A stretch of 64,000 nucleotides of DNA, from the NCBI GenBank assembly GCA_003254905.1, contig QANU01017900.1:480706-544705 (forward strand), read 5' to 3'. The position numbers and the translations under genes are program-made. Positions 48,601 to 60,762 of the stretch are shown piece by piece. Below the pieces are notes generated by a model. The model ran no database searches, was not told the DNA's origin, and saw nothing but the letters and a program-made list of their open reading frames with translations. The stretch is from Nissolia schottii (Eukaryota > Streptophyta > Magnoliopsida > Fabales > Fabaceae). Every line of letters starts with the position of its first letter. The first letter of the stretch is position 1.

Positions 48601-51600
48601 ATCATACAGAAGAGTAATTCTTGTGGTTTAATATGCTACTAATTTCAGTGACTTCACTGGCAATAGAACACTTGAATACAAATGGCTTATTTGTTTATGT
48701 ATTTATTTATTTCTTTTGGCTCACAGGAAGTTGGAAGACAGTGAAGCTGCTGAGGAGTATTGTGCTGAAATTGGCAGAGCTGATGCCTACATGCAGTTTG
48801 TCTCCTTGTACCCTTTAAATATTTTATTTTTTTATGTAGAAGTTATTTCACACAATTGAAGTGTTCTTGCTTTTTTTTTTTTTTTCTTCCTATAATGTGT
48901 TAATGACCTCAGGTTGCTTGAAATGTATTTGGATCCACACGATGGTAAGGATCCCATGTTTACTGCTGCTGTTCGCCTTCTTCACAATCATGGAGAATCA
49001 TTGGACCCTTTGCAAGTTTTAGAGGTATTACACTCGTTCTTTTTTCTCATAAATACCGAAGCACATTGTTCTCTGCGTCATTCCTTTTTAATTCTAATGC
49101 AAGAAGAGAATATGGTGCAACCTGAACTGCAGTGAAAGGAGTGGGGGTCTTTTGAAAGCATAAATTGAGGATAGATGTACAATTAAACAAAGAAGAAAAA
49201 GTAATATAAAAAATAGTTAACCACTCATAAGGATTTAAAGGTTGTTTTCCCCTTCCGCACACCCCTCCCTCTTCTGTAGGTTACATATTAGAAAGTAATT
49301 GGAAGAGCTGCATAAGGTAGGCACTAAGCAGGCATGTAGAAAATCACAATTTCATCAAATGGGTGAAACTTCAATGACTAAACAATTGAAGCCTTGAACC
49401 TGATATGTAATAAAAGTTTACGAAATAATTTTCCATTTCACTTTCATTATTCATTAAAAGATCATACTTCTGGCACATTTTTTTTTATGCTTGATAAATG
49501 AGTGGGTATTAGTTGTCTTTGCAACGTCACATTTGATACAAATGCTGAGTATTCTTGATGTTTATCTTATCGGAGTTTCATTCTAAGCATAATATGTTTA
49601 ATTTCTAGTTGCTCTTCTTATCATATAGCTAATTTAGATTCTAGCATCATGAATGTGTGAATAAAATACTCTTGATTTCTTGGGCTGAATTACCGATCTG
49701 GATTGGAGTGGCCCTGAATATTCTTGAATTCTTGGGTTGTGTTTTAATTCTCCTCTTTTACACTATTGAATGCATTCAACAGAAATGTTAATTTTGGGAT
49801 TTTACTTGCTAATATTTTGGCTTTATCATGAAGAAATTGTCACCAGATATGCCTCTTCAACTCGCTTCTGAGACTCTACTGAGAATGTTCAGGGCCAGAG
49901 TTCATCATCATCGTCAGGGCCAGGTACTTCCATATTTCCCCTAGATTGTTTTTTGTTTTTTTTTTTTGGGGTAAATTGCTGTAAATTCGTATCTTTATTC
50001 AACACTAGAGAAAGAAAGAAAAAAAACTCGAATTAGGTTGAACAATGAAGGTGTAGTTGTTGTCATCATGAATAATGAGTAATCCTCAATCATGAAAGGT
50101 CTCTCAAGTGATGTTTTGAGACCATTCCACAAGATTTTAGCTACTATTGCAAATTTTTAAATATATAAGGGGCAAAGTATAAGACTATTTTAATATATAC
50201 ATTTGGGGCAAAGTATGAGGCTCATTTTCATATGATCCTTTGCGTACAGTCTACATTATTTCCAGTTTGTGTTGGAGATCAACCACTCACGTTCATAGTT
50301 CCTCACTTCCTTGACTTGCACTATTTTTTCCCATGAATTCCTATCTAGGAATCTTCTCAAAATAACTTCTACTTTGTGCTCTCTAGTTTGACATATACCA
50401 GTTGACAAAGTCGGCATTTGTTTCAAGGTTTGATATTATATTCCCGGGAATCACATTCCTGGGAATATTAATACCAATCTTGGATATCCTAAAAAACTTG
50501 TTTAACATTGAATTTCCTGGGAATATTTTTTGACATGCTGGTAATAATTTAAAAATTTGTGTTTTATATACTACATATCCCTGGCCTATACGTGATAATT
50601 CTCAAAATACTCCTAATTAATTAAATAACACAACAAATAAAATAAGGGATATATAAAATTATAGAATTTTTAGTATTTTTGCGTGATAAATTTCATGCTC
50701 ATGTCATTGGAGTCCTTCATACCCACCCTGTATATTGGGAATGACTTTGGAATATAACTTGCCTGGGGTACCTTCATTACCCGTGAATATTTTTTCAAAA
50801 CTCAAACGAATATGTAAATGATACATTCCCAAGTCATTATTCCTGGGATTAAGTTTGCATACCTTGAAATAAATGCCCCATAAAGAAATAACTTAAATTA
50901 AACAGTATAAATATGTTTGTCAATGTATCATACAAGATCTAATACGAACATGATTGCACGTATCCAAAACATGTGCAATGCACCAAAATAGTGTCCATTC
51001 CATAATGAAACCAGTATTGTGGACTGCTAATGTAAGTAACTTTGTCAGGTCGTGCACAATTTATCCCGTGCCATAGACATTGATGCAAGATTGTCAAGAT
51101 TGGAGGAAAGGTCAAGGCATGTGCAGATTAATGATGAGAGTCTCTGTGATTCTTGTGCTGCACGCCTTGGTACAAAGCTATTTGCAATGTACCCTGATGA
51201 TACTGTCGTATGTTACAAGGTTAGTGCCCAATCGCTTCTCTAAATTGATGGCTCAAATAGGGATTTGTTCCAACTCTTCCATATCTCATCTATAATTGTG
51301 CTGCTAGGCTGTGTTGCCAAGTATGTGCTTTTCAAAACTTCATGATGTGCATTCCCGTGTAACAAGTCAAGTCTTAGGATCCAATTCCAAAGTATGGGAC
51401 AAGAGTCCTACATTGGAAGTATGGAATTCGGATGTGGGGTTTATATGACATTAGGCTTTCCCACCACAGGGATAGCTTTTGTAGTGTGGTTCTCCCAAGC
51501 ATGATTGTTAAAAACTGGTTTCGAAACCTAAAAACCTATGATTTTACATTTTTACGGTACAAAAACTTGTTAGATTTTACCTAAAATCCAAATTAGGTAA

Positions 51601-52696
51601 AATCATAACACAGTAAAAAAGCATTTTTTTAACGTTTTCTGTGTTCATTGTTGCACTCATCACTACTAGTCTAGTCTTTAGTGACGAGATGCCTATCACT
51701 GGGCACCACTCTTGGTGATAGCATTTGCAAGTTACAAGTGTGCTTATCACCATTCACTGCCAATTGCGTGCATCTCACAATTCAATCCCTACATCTGTGC
51801 ACTCTATTAATCCGTGTCTATGTAGTTATTTACTTTGTCAATGGATACTTTATGACTCATTATTTAGTATTTCATTCTTAAAAACATATCTGTTATTGAT
51901 AGATATATGTGAACATATTATTTAAAATAATATCTCTTAAATATAAAATCTACTTTTTTACATTTCTTTTTGACGTTTTGTTTTCACCTTACCCTCCAAC
52001 ATTTTAGGTAGAAACTCGTTTTTAAGAACCTTGCTCCCAATGTTTTTTATATAAACTAGTACTAAGGTTTGCACAAATTAGTATCAGGGCCTTCAACCAT
52101 GTCTCAGTTGCAAATGAGCAGCAACATTTCGAAGTGTTTGCCTCTGGAACTAATAAAAGGAGTGCTAACTACCATCATTCTTTTAACTATACAATCTAGC
52201 AAAAAGAATTGTTTTTCTTTCATCCTCTTAAACACATTAATGTGTGATGTCCCAAACTTAAAACAACAAAATATATGGGGAAGAAGAGAGATCCTTCTCA
52301 GTTAATGCTTTTTTGTTGTCTTCGCTAGGGGAAAAATTTACTGCGCACGTGCTTGGTTTTCACCTAATGAGTTCGATTATTCTGTCTAAGTACACTGGGT
52401 TCAGGGATGAATTCAAATTTAGACCAAAGTATTAGGTGCAAACTGACAGACGGTTCAAAATTAAATGACTAGTAATTTTTGTTCCCGTTTTAGCTGCCTA
52501 CATTGATTGATTAATTCTTGCTGACTATATTTTTTGTTTATCTACTCTTTTATCTGTCGGGCTGTCTTAAGAAGAATTGGATTATCTTACTCATCCTCTG
52601 CAGTGTTATCGCCGTCAAGGTGAGTCAGTGTCGGTCTCAGGCCGCAACTTCAAGGAAGACCTCCTTATTAAACCGGGCTGGCTTGTTAGTCGTTGA
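39626..52696 (+). CDS. VPS3: VPS3/VPS39/TGFBRAP1-family endosomal tethering subunit
   Basis: Subunit of the CORVET (VPS3) or HOPS (VPS39) tethering complexes for endosome and vacuole fusion; the TGFBRAP1-like sequence favours VPS3. Exons: 39626-40780, 41672-41947, 43268-43464, 43763-43904, 44273-44545, 44648-44720, 46150-46198, 46829-47102, 47206-47261, 48727-48795, 48913-49024, 49834-49923, 51049-51219, 52604-52696. Phases join to 1009 aa, normal for the family. The first exon holds the N-terminal CNH (citron homology) beta-propeller. The middle is clathrin-type helical repeat ('LLRKKNYKGAISLVEELE', 'LESAIKNISRYLEA'). The C-terminal Vps39_2 part ends with a CxxC...CxxC pair (Cys955, 958, 977, 980) and 'IKPGWLVSR'. 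Exon 1 is GC-rich. Introns carry LTR, LINE and MITE pieces without disturbing the frame. The 5' UTR abuts a transposase remnant. Confidence 0.92.
42280..42750 (-). mobile_element. Solo-LTR-like fossil in VPS3 intron 2
   Basis: On the minus strand it starts 'TGTGGTATCATAGG', contains a TATA-like 'CTATATATGGG' and ends in a T/C-rich stretch ('CTTGTTCTTTATTTGTTCTC') typical of an LTR. A purine-rich stretch ('AAGAGGAGGG') lies just before its start. No coding part. Confidence 0.45.
44963..45345 (+). mobile_element. LTR-like fossil in VPS3 intron 6
   Basis: It begins 'tgttagggtctcat', has 'ggaataaaaggggaatt' in the middle and a run of short T-rich motifs at its end, in the manner of plant LTRs. 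The boundaries and family are uncertain. Confidence 0.4.
45625..45760. repeat. Foldback MITE in VPS3 intron 6
   Basis: A perfect-ended hairpin: 'gggaga' at the left and 'tctccc' at the right. The arms match over about 48 bp ('ccactcctatgaatgacac' against its complement), except for an 11-bp extra piece in the left arm. The centre has 'tttctattttgtcccta'. Same layout as 24926-25055; its ends are shared with 58945-59031. Confidence 0.8.
47565..47815 (+). mobile_element. LINE-type reverse transcriptase fragment in VPS3 intron 9
   Basis: Frames give 'NECIREKIGIAPIMET' and a 'RWFDHV'-like stretch, then a Gly/Arg-rich 'DRGRGRPS'-like end. This resembles the C-terminal tail found in plant craft/LINE-type RT proteins ('IREKVGVAPI', 'LRWFGHV'). 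A 26-bp phrase ('ttggtatagcacctattatg' and following) is doubled in tandem at about 47638-47689. Broken, no function expected. Confidence 0.6.
50410..50882. mobile_element. Non-autonomous DNA transposon (MITE-like) in VPS3 intron 12
   Basis: Terminal inverted repeats: left 'ggcatttgtttcaaggt', right the complement of 'accttgaaataaatgcc'. The subterminal 'attcctgggaat' motif repeats on both sides. No coding region. Target-site duplication unclear. Confidence 0.6.
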
Positions 52697-53864
52697 TGTT
52701 GAAACTAAGATTTTGGTGTGTTACTTACCAATGTTGCTTTGCTTGGCTGAATCTTTGGAACTGCCATTCAGAGTTGGAAGAGGAAGTGTCTTTATGATCG
52801 CTCAGTTATGTAGTTAGCATTTTAGAGTAGCAGCTTCTAACCTCGTACATTTAAGTTATACAGTTGACTACCACATGATGGCGCTGTAAAATATCTGTTG
52901 AGTTCTTTCTCCATTGTATTCCCCCGTCCCCCACTTTTTGGCCAACCACACTGTAAATCTTCAAGATACTGTAAATTGTAAATTTTTACTTATATAAATA
53001 ATAGCTCATTCTTCCATTATTCTAGTGAAGTGAGGCAGGTCACGTCTACTTAACTTAGTTATGTGGTAGGTCACGTGTTCACAAAAATTAACATCTGGCA
53101 TTACACTGAACTTGCCATGTGGCCAAGTTTACTGTTACGTTAACCCTCTAACTTGACTAGAGGGATTAAATTCTAGAAAAAAATATTTATTAGGGACTAT
53201 TTTTTATTAATATATTTTTTAGGATAAAACACAATTTAAAATTTTTTAAAAATTAAAAAAATATTTACCTCATTAATATATGAAAAATGTGCAGTCATTT
53301 CCAATAAAAATAAGTCAACGATGATTTGGATCAACTTGTTAGGACTTATTTGTGTTGACTATTAAAGTTTTGTGAGTGATTATTAGTCTTTAAATACGAG
53401 TTACAATGGTATCCGTATTCCTATTAAAACTTGTAGCATACTTGACTTACTTGAAGTGAGACAATCTCTTTTGCTTTGTATCTTTTCTTATCATAAAAAA
53501 TGGGTAAATTATACTTAAATTTCCTTAAAATTTGGTGATATTAATTACAATCGACACTCTTCTGTTTAACGTGTCTCCTTGCTACCCGACCCCTTTAATT
53601 ACAATAATGCTAATGTCATGTTTCACAAATTAAATGAATACATAAATATTTGACAAAAAAATATGTAAAAATTCTATTAAAAATATCCTGGCAAAATATT
53701 TGATATTGTCAAGAATCATATTTCTCCAAAACTTACAAATCTAATTAATTAAAAACTATAACAGTAAACGCAAAATAAACACGTACAATAAGATTACAAA
53801 AGGAATTACAAAAGCTTCCAATTAAACAATTTCTCTATGTATGTGAAGGAAAAATTAAGATTAA
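52697..53864. other. Intergenic region between convergent genes
   Basis: Holds the 3' UTRs of the VPS3-like gene and of the minus-strand b561 gene. The part around 53040-53400 ('catgtggccaagtttact', 'gttaaccctctaa') looks like a fragment of a dispersed repeat. No gene seen. Confidence 0.45.
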
Positions 53865-56800
53865 TTAATCTTCTTTACTCCAAAGTCTTACCTCAAGAAT
53901 AACCGCAATAAAGATTATTACGGCAAGAACTATTCCATAACCAACCCTCCATCCACTTCCTTCATTCCCTAAATGAATTCCATAGAAGATGTTAGCTATG
54001 GCTAATATAATCAAAACTCTGCCTGTGTTGTGATGGTAAAAATTCCAATACTTTCTCACTTTTGATGCCTTGTTTGGTCGAGCAAGCAAAGCCATCACCT
54101 GCAAAATCAAAATTAATTAACACACAAAAGTAATTTTAGGAGCATAAAATATTCTAGCTCTTAGGCAGAAGCTCTAGTTAATTCTGTTATCAAATAATGG
54201 TCTTGTTTTAAATATGTATATGTACGTGGATTAAAAAAATAGTAGATAAACCTTAATGTTTGAATGTTTGAGAAATTTATGTATGTTTTACAAAATTAAT
54301 TATCCTCATAATGTTGATCACGCTTATTCTTTCTCTTACTTAATAGTTAATACTCGTTTCACTTATGAAAAAGCAAAATAATGTTCTCTAGATCTTTTAA
54401 AAAGACAAAGTAATTGTAAAAAAGTTAAATTTTGAAAATGAATGTTTGAGAACGGAAATGATCTAAACTTTGAACAAATTCATTTAAGATAATTTATCTC
54501 AAAGGCAAACAAATTATTGAAAAAACATATGCACCCTTATATTATTTGCCTTTACTTTGGTTATTTTAAAGGCAAAACTCACTTTAAAACAACATTATTT
54601 TCTATCTACAAATTTACATTTATATATTATACAGTAATTTGATAAAATCATCAATTCGGCCCTAAACTTTTAAAATTTATTTTCTTATAACTAATAATAG
54701 ATGTGAAGTTTTTTATCCAATCTTATAAGTAAAATAATTGAAATTTTCAGCCATGTTAACGCATGATTTTCTTCTTCTTCTTTTTTCATAAACACATAAA
54801 TGCAACTAAAATACCTAATTAATTAATACATGAATATTCTATTGTGTACCACTAAAATAAATTAAAAAGAAACAAATAATACCTGAAGGCAACCTAGCAC
54901 CAGAATGATGATTCCAAGAGCCTTGTGAAGACTAACGTCTATTTGAAGTTGATTATTAAGGACAAGCCCAGTAATTACACCAATAATTCCAAGAACAAAA
55001 CCCAATAATTGAACTAAAGCGTGGAAATAAAACCAAAATGGATCCCATTCCTTGAAATATCTTGCAATTATGGCTCCCATTATGATTAGGATGCCCCATC
55101 CCAATATATTCAACAATCCATGGGTTCTTTTCAGGTTCATATATGGGTTTTGTGATGATGTTGCACTTGAACCTGATTTAAAATAATAACATAAAATGAT
55201 GAAATTAATAAATTAATTACCTTCATGAATGTCATCCTTAATTATAGTAAGTAGTATACATGAACTTAATTTTGAGTTTATGGAAAAGAAAGGAAAAAAA
55301 AAGGATTTCCAATATAGTTTTACATATTAATCCACAAACAGAAATTAAAAATGTTTTATTCCAAGAGCCTTTGAAAAAATAATGTATTAAATATTGAGAA
55401 AATATATGTCAAGAATTGTCACATCATCAGTCAATCAATTGAGCGGAGACTTATATGATGCAATTATGATTACTTCACAACTAATTAACAAACAGGCTTT
55501 CCTAAAGTGTAAACACAACTTTATAACCAATTTAAAGTTTTCTCTACAAGTGAATGACCATAATAAGTTGACCAGACTGCCACGATAGATGTGCAAGAGT
55601 TTTATTCATATGATCATAAGCTAAAATATTTGGCTTATAGTTATTACATTAAAAGTCACACTTATATTGCCATGTGATTGGATATATAATGGTGTAGAAC
55701 TCTTTAATATACAACATTTAATTAAAAAAATGCACCAAATCCACTTGATAGTAGTAGCTATATGGGTTTGGTTTGGTAGAGGGTCGATTCAGACATAACA
55801 TTTCAACTTATTCTTAGAAACATGAATCATGAGAGAAGAATGTATCAACAACCCCAAACCACCACCACAAGTTTAGTCTTCCTAACTTGGGGCTAGTTAC
55901 ATAGTCAAATGGATCAGGTTAAAACAAACTGAAATGCAGCCAGATTTTCTGACCATGCTATTTTTTCAAGTTCAAATCCAGTCTAATAATAACTCGATTA
56001 ATGGCTGGGTCAAACTGAGTCAATCCATTGTTTAGACAACATATGGAAATTTGAACATTATAAATAGTAAAGTTATAAAATTTTAGATATAAAAAATCAA
56101 ATTCAAGAGATATTCTACGATACACATTACAAAACAAATACCTTAAGAAAAACGCACATGCATGGCTTCGTTTGACTGACCTGTCGCGTAATCTAAGGTC
56201 ATGGCGAGTTTGTCCTGATGCATTGACAGTGCAAAACTTGGCGCCGTTGGAAACACACCGTTCGATCCAATGGCGTAGATCACCCGGGATAAAGGGTGGT
56301 TGGTTGTTTGTAATTGGAAGGCCATGTACAAACGTGAGGATTGTGATGTGATTAAGGTTGAGTTGGTAAGGATGTTAAGGTTGCCCCTATCTGGAGCCAC
56401 ACTGCTTGGTGTTGTCCCTCCTAGATAGTATTGCTTCATGCCTCCACCACTTGATGAGATCCAACCAACAATGGCACTTGAACCAACCATGCCTCCATTG
56501 GGAGAGAACCCTATTGCTATGTAGGAATTAGGGTTTGGTGCTGAGAGAATGAAGCTCCATGTGTTTGGAGAACTCTGAGAATACTGCATAGTTTATGCAT
56601 ATATAAACACATGGTTTTGAGTTTAATTATGAATTTAGTTTTTGATTAATTTTATGTGTAATAACAAAAACTATATTTTTATCCAATCATGAATTGCTAC
56701 GTTATTTAAGAATATTTGATCGTTACAATAACTACGTCATTAAAATCGCATCTGAGTTTATTTGGTGTTAATTTCTAGTAATGGCTAATGAGGATGTTTA

Positions 56801-57188
56801 TCAAAAAGTTTTGTTAATGTATAATTAATCTTAAAATGGAGGAGAAATTCGTAGTTTCTCCAAGAGAAAGGAAAAAAAAAAGGCATTAAATACTATTTGT
56901 ATTTTAATATATCAACTTTGTAAGTCATCATTATATTCTATTTTTCTAATGTTAAAGCTAATATGCTGAAATGTAAATACTACATAGCACCACTTTTTTC
57001 CTTGTTTCTTAAGCAACACATAACATGTTTGGTTTTTACGAGTAAACATTCAGAATTGATCTAGAGTATTAGAAGTGAGAAATTTTCATTTTTAGTGACC
57101 GACAAAATAAATTTTGGGTACTCTCACCTAAAAATCAAATGTACCATAAAATGGTTTGTTTGGTTTTTGTTTTGGTTTCTCGTTTTCA

Positions 57189-57240
<52 letters not shown>

Positions 57241-57679
57241 TATTTTTCAAGATTTTGTGAAAGAAGTAGGAAAAACAAAAAAAAAATATTTTTCCTGCTT
57301 TAATTTTTTATTTTCATTATTTCTTTCGCAAATCTTGAAAAATAGAAAATAAATTAAAAATAAATAATTAAAACAAAATTCAAATAGAATTTCTCTAATA
57401 TGTGGCCCAAAATCACACTAACCACAATGCACTTACTCTAAGGATGAATCCTTGAGCATTCCAAACAGGAAGACAATTGAGGTTGGTTGTGTCAAAGAAA
57501 AGTGCAGCCCTTAGGTTCAGCCTGGAATCACATGAATCAGCTGCTTGTGATTGTGAAGAACTACTACTACTCCCATTTGCTTGTGAAGAAGAAGCACCAC
57601 CATCTGCTTGTGAACTTCCAAGGCTGGCTGAAGCATGGAAGCAAATTATGAAGATGAGGAATACTATAGATGCCTTCAT
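53865..57679 (-). CDS. DOMON and cytochrome b561 domain protein
   Basis: Predicted trans-plasma-membrane electron carrier (CYB561/DOMON type), moving electrons across the membrane to apoplastic acceptors. Exons on the minus strand: 57679-57437, 56583-56181, 55172-54883 and 54098-53865, joining in phase to 389 aa. A hydrophobic signal peptide (first 20 residues) leads into a Ser/Gln-rich linker. The DOMON domain (about 50-215) has likely heme ligands Met113 ('GGMVGS') and His203. The b561 domain has about five helices and the four conserved His at 233 ('RTHGLLN'), 266 ('YFHALVQ'), 298 ('LHKALG') and 334 ('YHHNTGR'). The reductase substrate is unknown; plant members are often labelled auxin-responsive. 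The gene at 59382-60762 is a partial duplicate. Confidence 0.92.
57160..57380. repeat. (AT)n run and foldback element in b561 gene intron 1
   Basis: An AT microsatellite (57188-57238) lies within a foldback. 'tttcaagattttgtgaaag' pairs with 'ctttcgcaaatcttgaaaa', and the outer text 'gtttggtttttgttttgg' matches the terminal type seen at 19020-19200. Confidence 0.65.
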
Positions 57680-59381
57680 TTCTCTCTTTCTAGTTTATGT
57701 TTTTGTGTGTTTTGTAAATGTATGAGATTTTGTTTGGTTAAGAAAAGACGTATTGCATTTTTATTAAGAGGAAAGGGAATGATTGTAACAAACATGGTAT
57801 TGGTGGTGTAGTGTATCGATAATTATGCTATATTTGATTTGGTAGAAATTTAACTTAAACCACTAGTCAAACATGTTAAGCATGAATGATATAATGTTCA
57901 TATAATCAGGGGAGATAATTATCATAAAAACAGGGAGACATTAGATTACAGTGCTAAACAGGATAAACAAATTATATGTCACTTTTTATACTTCTTTTAA
58001 GGGACACAGTAAAGTGTCCCTTAAATATTAGTTGAAAGTGAATCTTAACTTTTCTTTTTAATTAAATGTTTAAGCGAGTGTCTCTTAAAAGATGTCTCAA
58101 TAAGTAGGATAAATAACACTTTTTAAAAAATTAACAAGTGTTAAAATACAATTTTAAAAAATATTTTTTTTAATAAGGTAAAATATCACTTTTTTTTAAA
58201 GTTTGAAAGAAGGTGTGAAACCATTTTTATAAATATAAATTAAACCTCTTAAAAAAAGTTATATTTAAAAATATAATTAAAATAAATATTTTTTTGATAC
58301 GTAACATTACTAAGAAAACATGACAAAATAAAGTATGAATCTATTTGAGAAAATAAATTCAGTCCAAGTCATGTGTGTATTTGGATGCAAAATCTGCAGG
58401 AATCCCTTGTGAAAAGTAGGTTAATTCCATTATTTATTCTTCTTCTTCTTTGTTGTTTTGGCTTTTCTTGTTTTTGATAAAAACCCCTCACCCACTATGT
58501 ACCCTAAACCCAAAATTTCTTAAGGTGAATGAATAAATACTCAATATTAAGCCGTCAACATTTCAACCACAGCCATAATGACCTATAATGATGGGCACTT
58601 GACCATTAGCCGCTAATCATGCTTATGCCTTACCTTGCATTAAAGAGAATGCGAGGCTAGAAAAAGAATAACAAATGTATTATCTCTATTAGTCAACGTC
58701 TTTGACCAAGCTATTCTTTTTTCATTATTTAAATTGTCTAACGTGAGAAATTCTTAAAGTAAGAAGGCAAGGAAGTGCACACCCTTAGATTACATAGTAA
58801 AGCCCACACACCAAACAATTAGTTAATCTAAAGATATACACCCTCCATTAGATTTCTATTTTTATTTCATATTTTCTATATGTTTCTTCTTTTTATTTTT
58901 CGTTTTCACAATTTTCTTTACAAAATTTTGAAAATAGCAATACTTAAAGACCTAACAAATCAACATATTTTTAAAGACCAAATAAGAAGAAAAATGTCAG
59001 TGTGAGTAAGTAGGTTGATAAATTAGGTCTTCTAAACATTTTCTCCTATAAATCATGAAACAAATTGAAAACAAAAACCAAACAAGCCTTTATTCATCGA
59101 GTTGTGTTATTTGTACTCATTTATGAAAGAACACTGTGCTGATACACACATATCCACTATTGAATGACACCGCATTAAAATTTCATCCAATAATGTTTGT
59201 GTATTAGTGTGATATCTCACACATCAATGAGTCCAAATATCATTTTCCTCATTCATCCAATAAATTGTCCTTCTCTAAGTATAAATACTTCTTCTTAAAG
59301 AATAACAACCATTTATGAATACTACTTCCAAGGAGTTGAATCCAAAAGAAACCAACTGCTTAAAATACTTAAAAATTCATA
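57680..59381. other. Spacer where the paralog's b561 exons would be expected
   Basis: Right of the intact gene's start and left of the DOMON-only gene's stop. I looked for b561 exons on the minus strand and found none. The spacer is AT-rich with the nested foldback at 58850-59092. Confidence 0.55.
58850..59092. repeat. Nested foldback elements
   Basis: The outer element has ends of the 'gttttcacaattttcttt' / 'gaaacaaattgaaaac' type and closes with 'aaaaccaaacaagcc' (family of 19020-19200). Inside it, 58945-59031 has inverted ends 'aaagacctaacaaatcaac' and 'gttgataaattaggtctt', the terminal type of the 45625-45760 MITE. So one MITE has jumped into another. Confidence 0.55.
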
Positions 59382-60762
59382 CTAACCTTTTGAGTAGTCT
59401 ATGCTCTTGGCAATCTTGTCAAGGTGTTTTGTTAGTGCAAACCCTGGTGCTTCAGGGAATATACCAGTGGATCCAGTGGAAAATATAAGCCAGGACAAAG
59501 GTTCAGCACTAGTTTCTAACTGAAATACCAAGTAAAGATGTGAGGACTGTAGAGTTATGAAGGTTGAGTTGGCCACAACCTCTAGTTTCCCTTTATCAGG
59601 CACCACCTGGCTTGGTGCATAACCACCTAGGTAATACTGCTTGATCCCTCCACTTTTTCCTCTTGATGCCACCCACCCCACTATGGCACTTGAACCAACC
59701 ATGGCACCATTGGCTGAGAACCCCATAGCTATGTAGGAGTTTGTGTCTGGTGCTGAGAGAATGAAGCTCCAAATGTTTGCAGAGGACTGAACATACTGCA
59801 GAGTTTATGCATAGTAATAGTTAGTACAAATTTGGGGAAGGTGGGTCTAAGCATAACAATAAGGCTCTCTTGTGACTTGGAGGTCATGGGTTCAAATCCA
59901 GGAAACTGAGAGTTTGAACACATGGCAAAGTTTATGCATAATATAGAAATAGTTAGTACAAATCTAGGGAAGATGAATTTCAGCACAACAGTAAGGTTAT
60001 TGTCTTGTGACTTGGAGGTCACAAGTTCAAATCCTCAAAATTAAAGAGTTTGAACATACTGCAAAGTTTATGCACAATATAGAAATAGTTAGTACAAATT
60101 TGAGAAGGGCGAGCCTCAGCATAACAATAAGGTTGCTTCCTACCTGTGACCTGAAGATCACAAGTTCAAATCTTGGAAACAACCTCTCTTATTGTAACAG
60201 TCAGACTGTACAACAGTATGATTGTTGTCTTGTGACTTAGATGTCATAGGTTTAAATCTAGGAAATAGAGAGTTTGAAGTTACAAAAAGAGTTTATGCAT
60301 AATATAGAAATAGTTAGTACAAATCTGGGAAAGGTGAGAGCCTTGACACATCAGTAAGGTTGCTACCTTGCCCATGACCTCCGGGTCACAAGTTTAAACT
60401 TCAAACCCTAGAAATATCCGCACTGCTTGCAGCAGTAAAGAAGCGTACATCTACCTGCTCTAAATCCCATCAGGCGAGAATCTCATACATAAAGCCACCC
60501 TCATAGTATCAATTAGTACACATGATGTGATTGGAATAAGAAGGATATGTGTGTCATGAAGTTTCAAGAATGGTGCACTTACTCTGAGGATGAAGCCTTG
60601 AGCATCCCATACTGAAAGGCAGTGAAGGCTTGTTGTATCAAAAGGGATAGGTAATTTGGGGTTTAGATTGCTGGTGCATGAGTCAGTTTGTGGCTCTGAA
60701 ATTGCAAGGGAGAATGATCCAAGAAGAGCAATTAGGAAGAGGAGCGGTAGAGATGTCTTCAT
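59382..60762 (-). CDS. DOMON-only secreted protein, partial duplicate of the b561 gene
   Basis: Exons 60762-60583 and 59795-59382 give 197 aa: signal peptide ('LPLLFLIALLGSFSLAIS'), then a DOMON domain with likely heme ligands Met92 ('GAMVGS') and His184. It parallels residues 1-215 of the neighbour (53865-57679) but stops at 'DYSKG' at the point where the paralog splices to its b561 exons. The old donor ('G|GTTAGT') is still there and the stop is read through it. No b561 exons follow. It may act as a soluble heme-b protein like AIR12, though I see no GPI-anchor tail. A truncated, decaying copy is the main alternative. The intron is filled by a tandem array. Confidence 0.75.
59796..60420 (-). 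repeat. Tandem array of SINE-like units with splice-acceptor copies
   Basis: Four units start at about 59796, 59924, 60059 and 60285. Each has the plus-strand order 'gagtttatgcata', 'atagttagtacaaat', 'aacaataaggtt', 'cttgtgacttggaggtca', 'ggttcaaatcc'. The last is B-box-like, and there are five B-box-like sites because the third unit holds two. On the minus strand the start of each unit reads 'TGCATAAACTYTGCAG'-like, matching the real acceptor at 59796; the best copy is at 60059, where even the following exon text 'TATGTTCA' is kept. Confidence 0.8.

Noticed and set aside
52321-52600. Possible extra exon before the last VPS3 exon
   Set aside because: Phase between 51219 and 52604 already joins exactly (TGT TAC AAG | TGT TAT CGC) and gives the expected CxxC pair.
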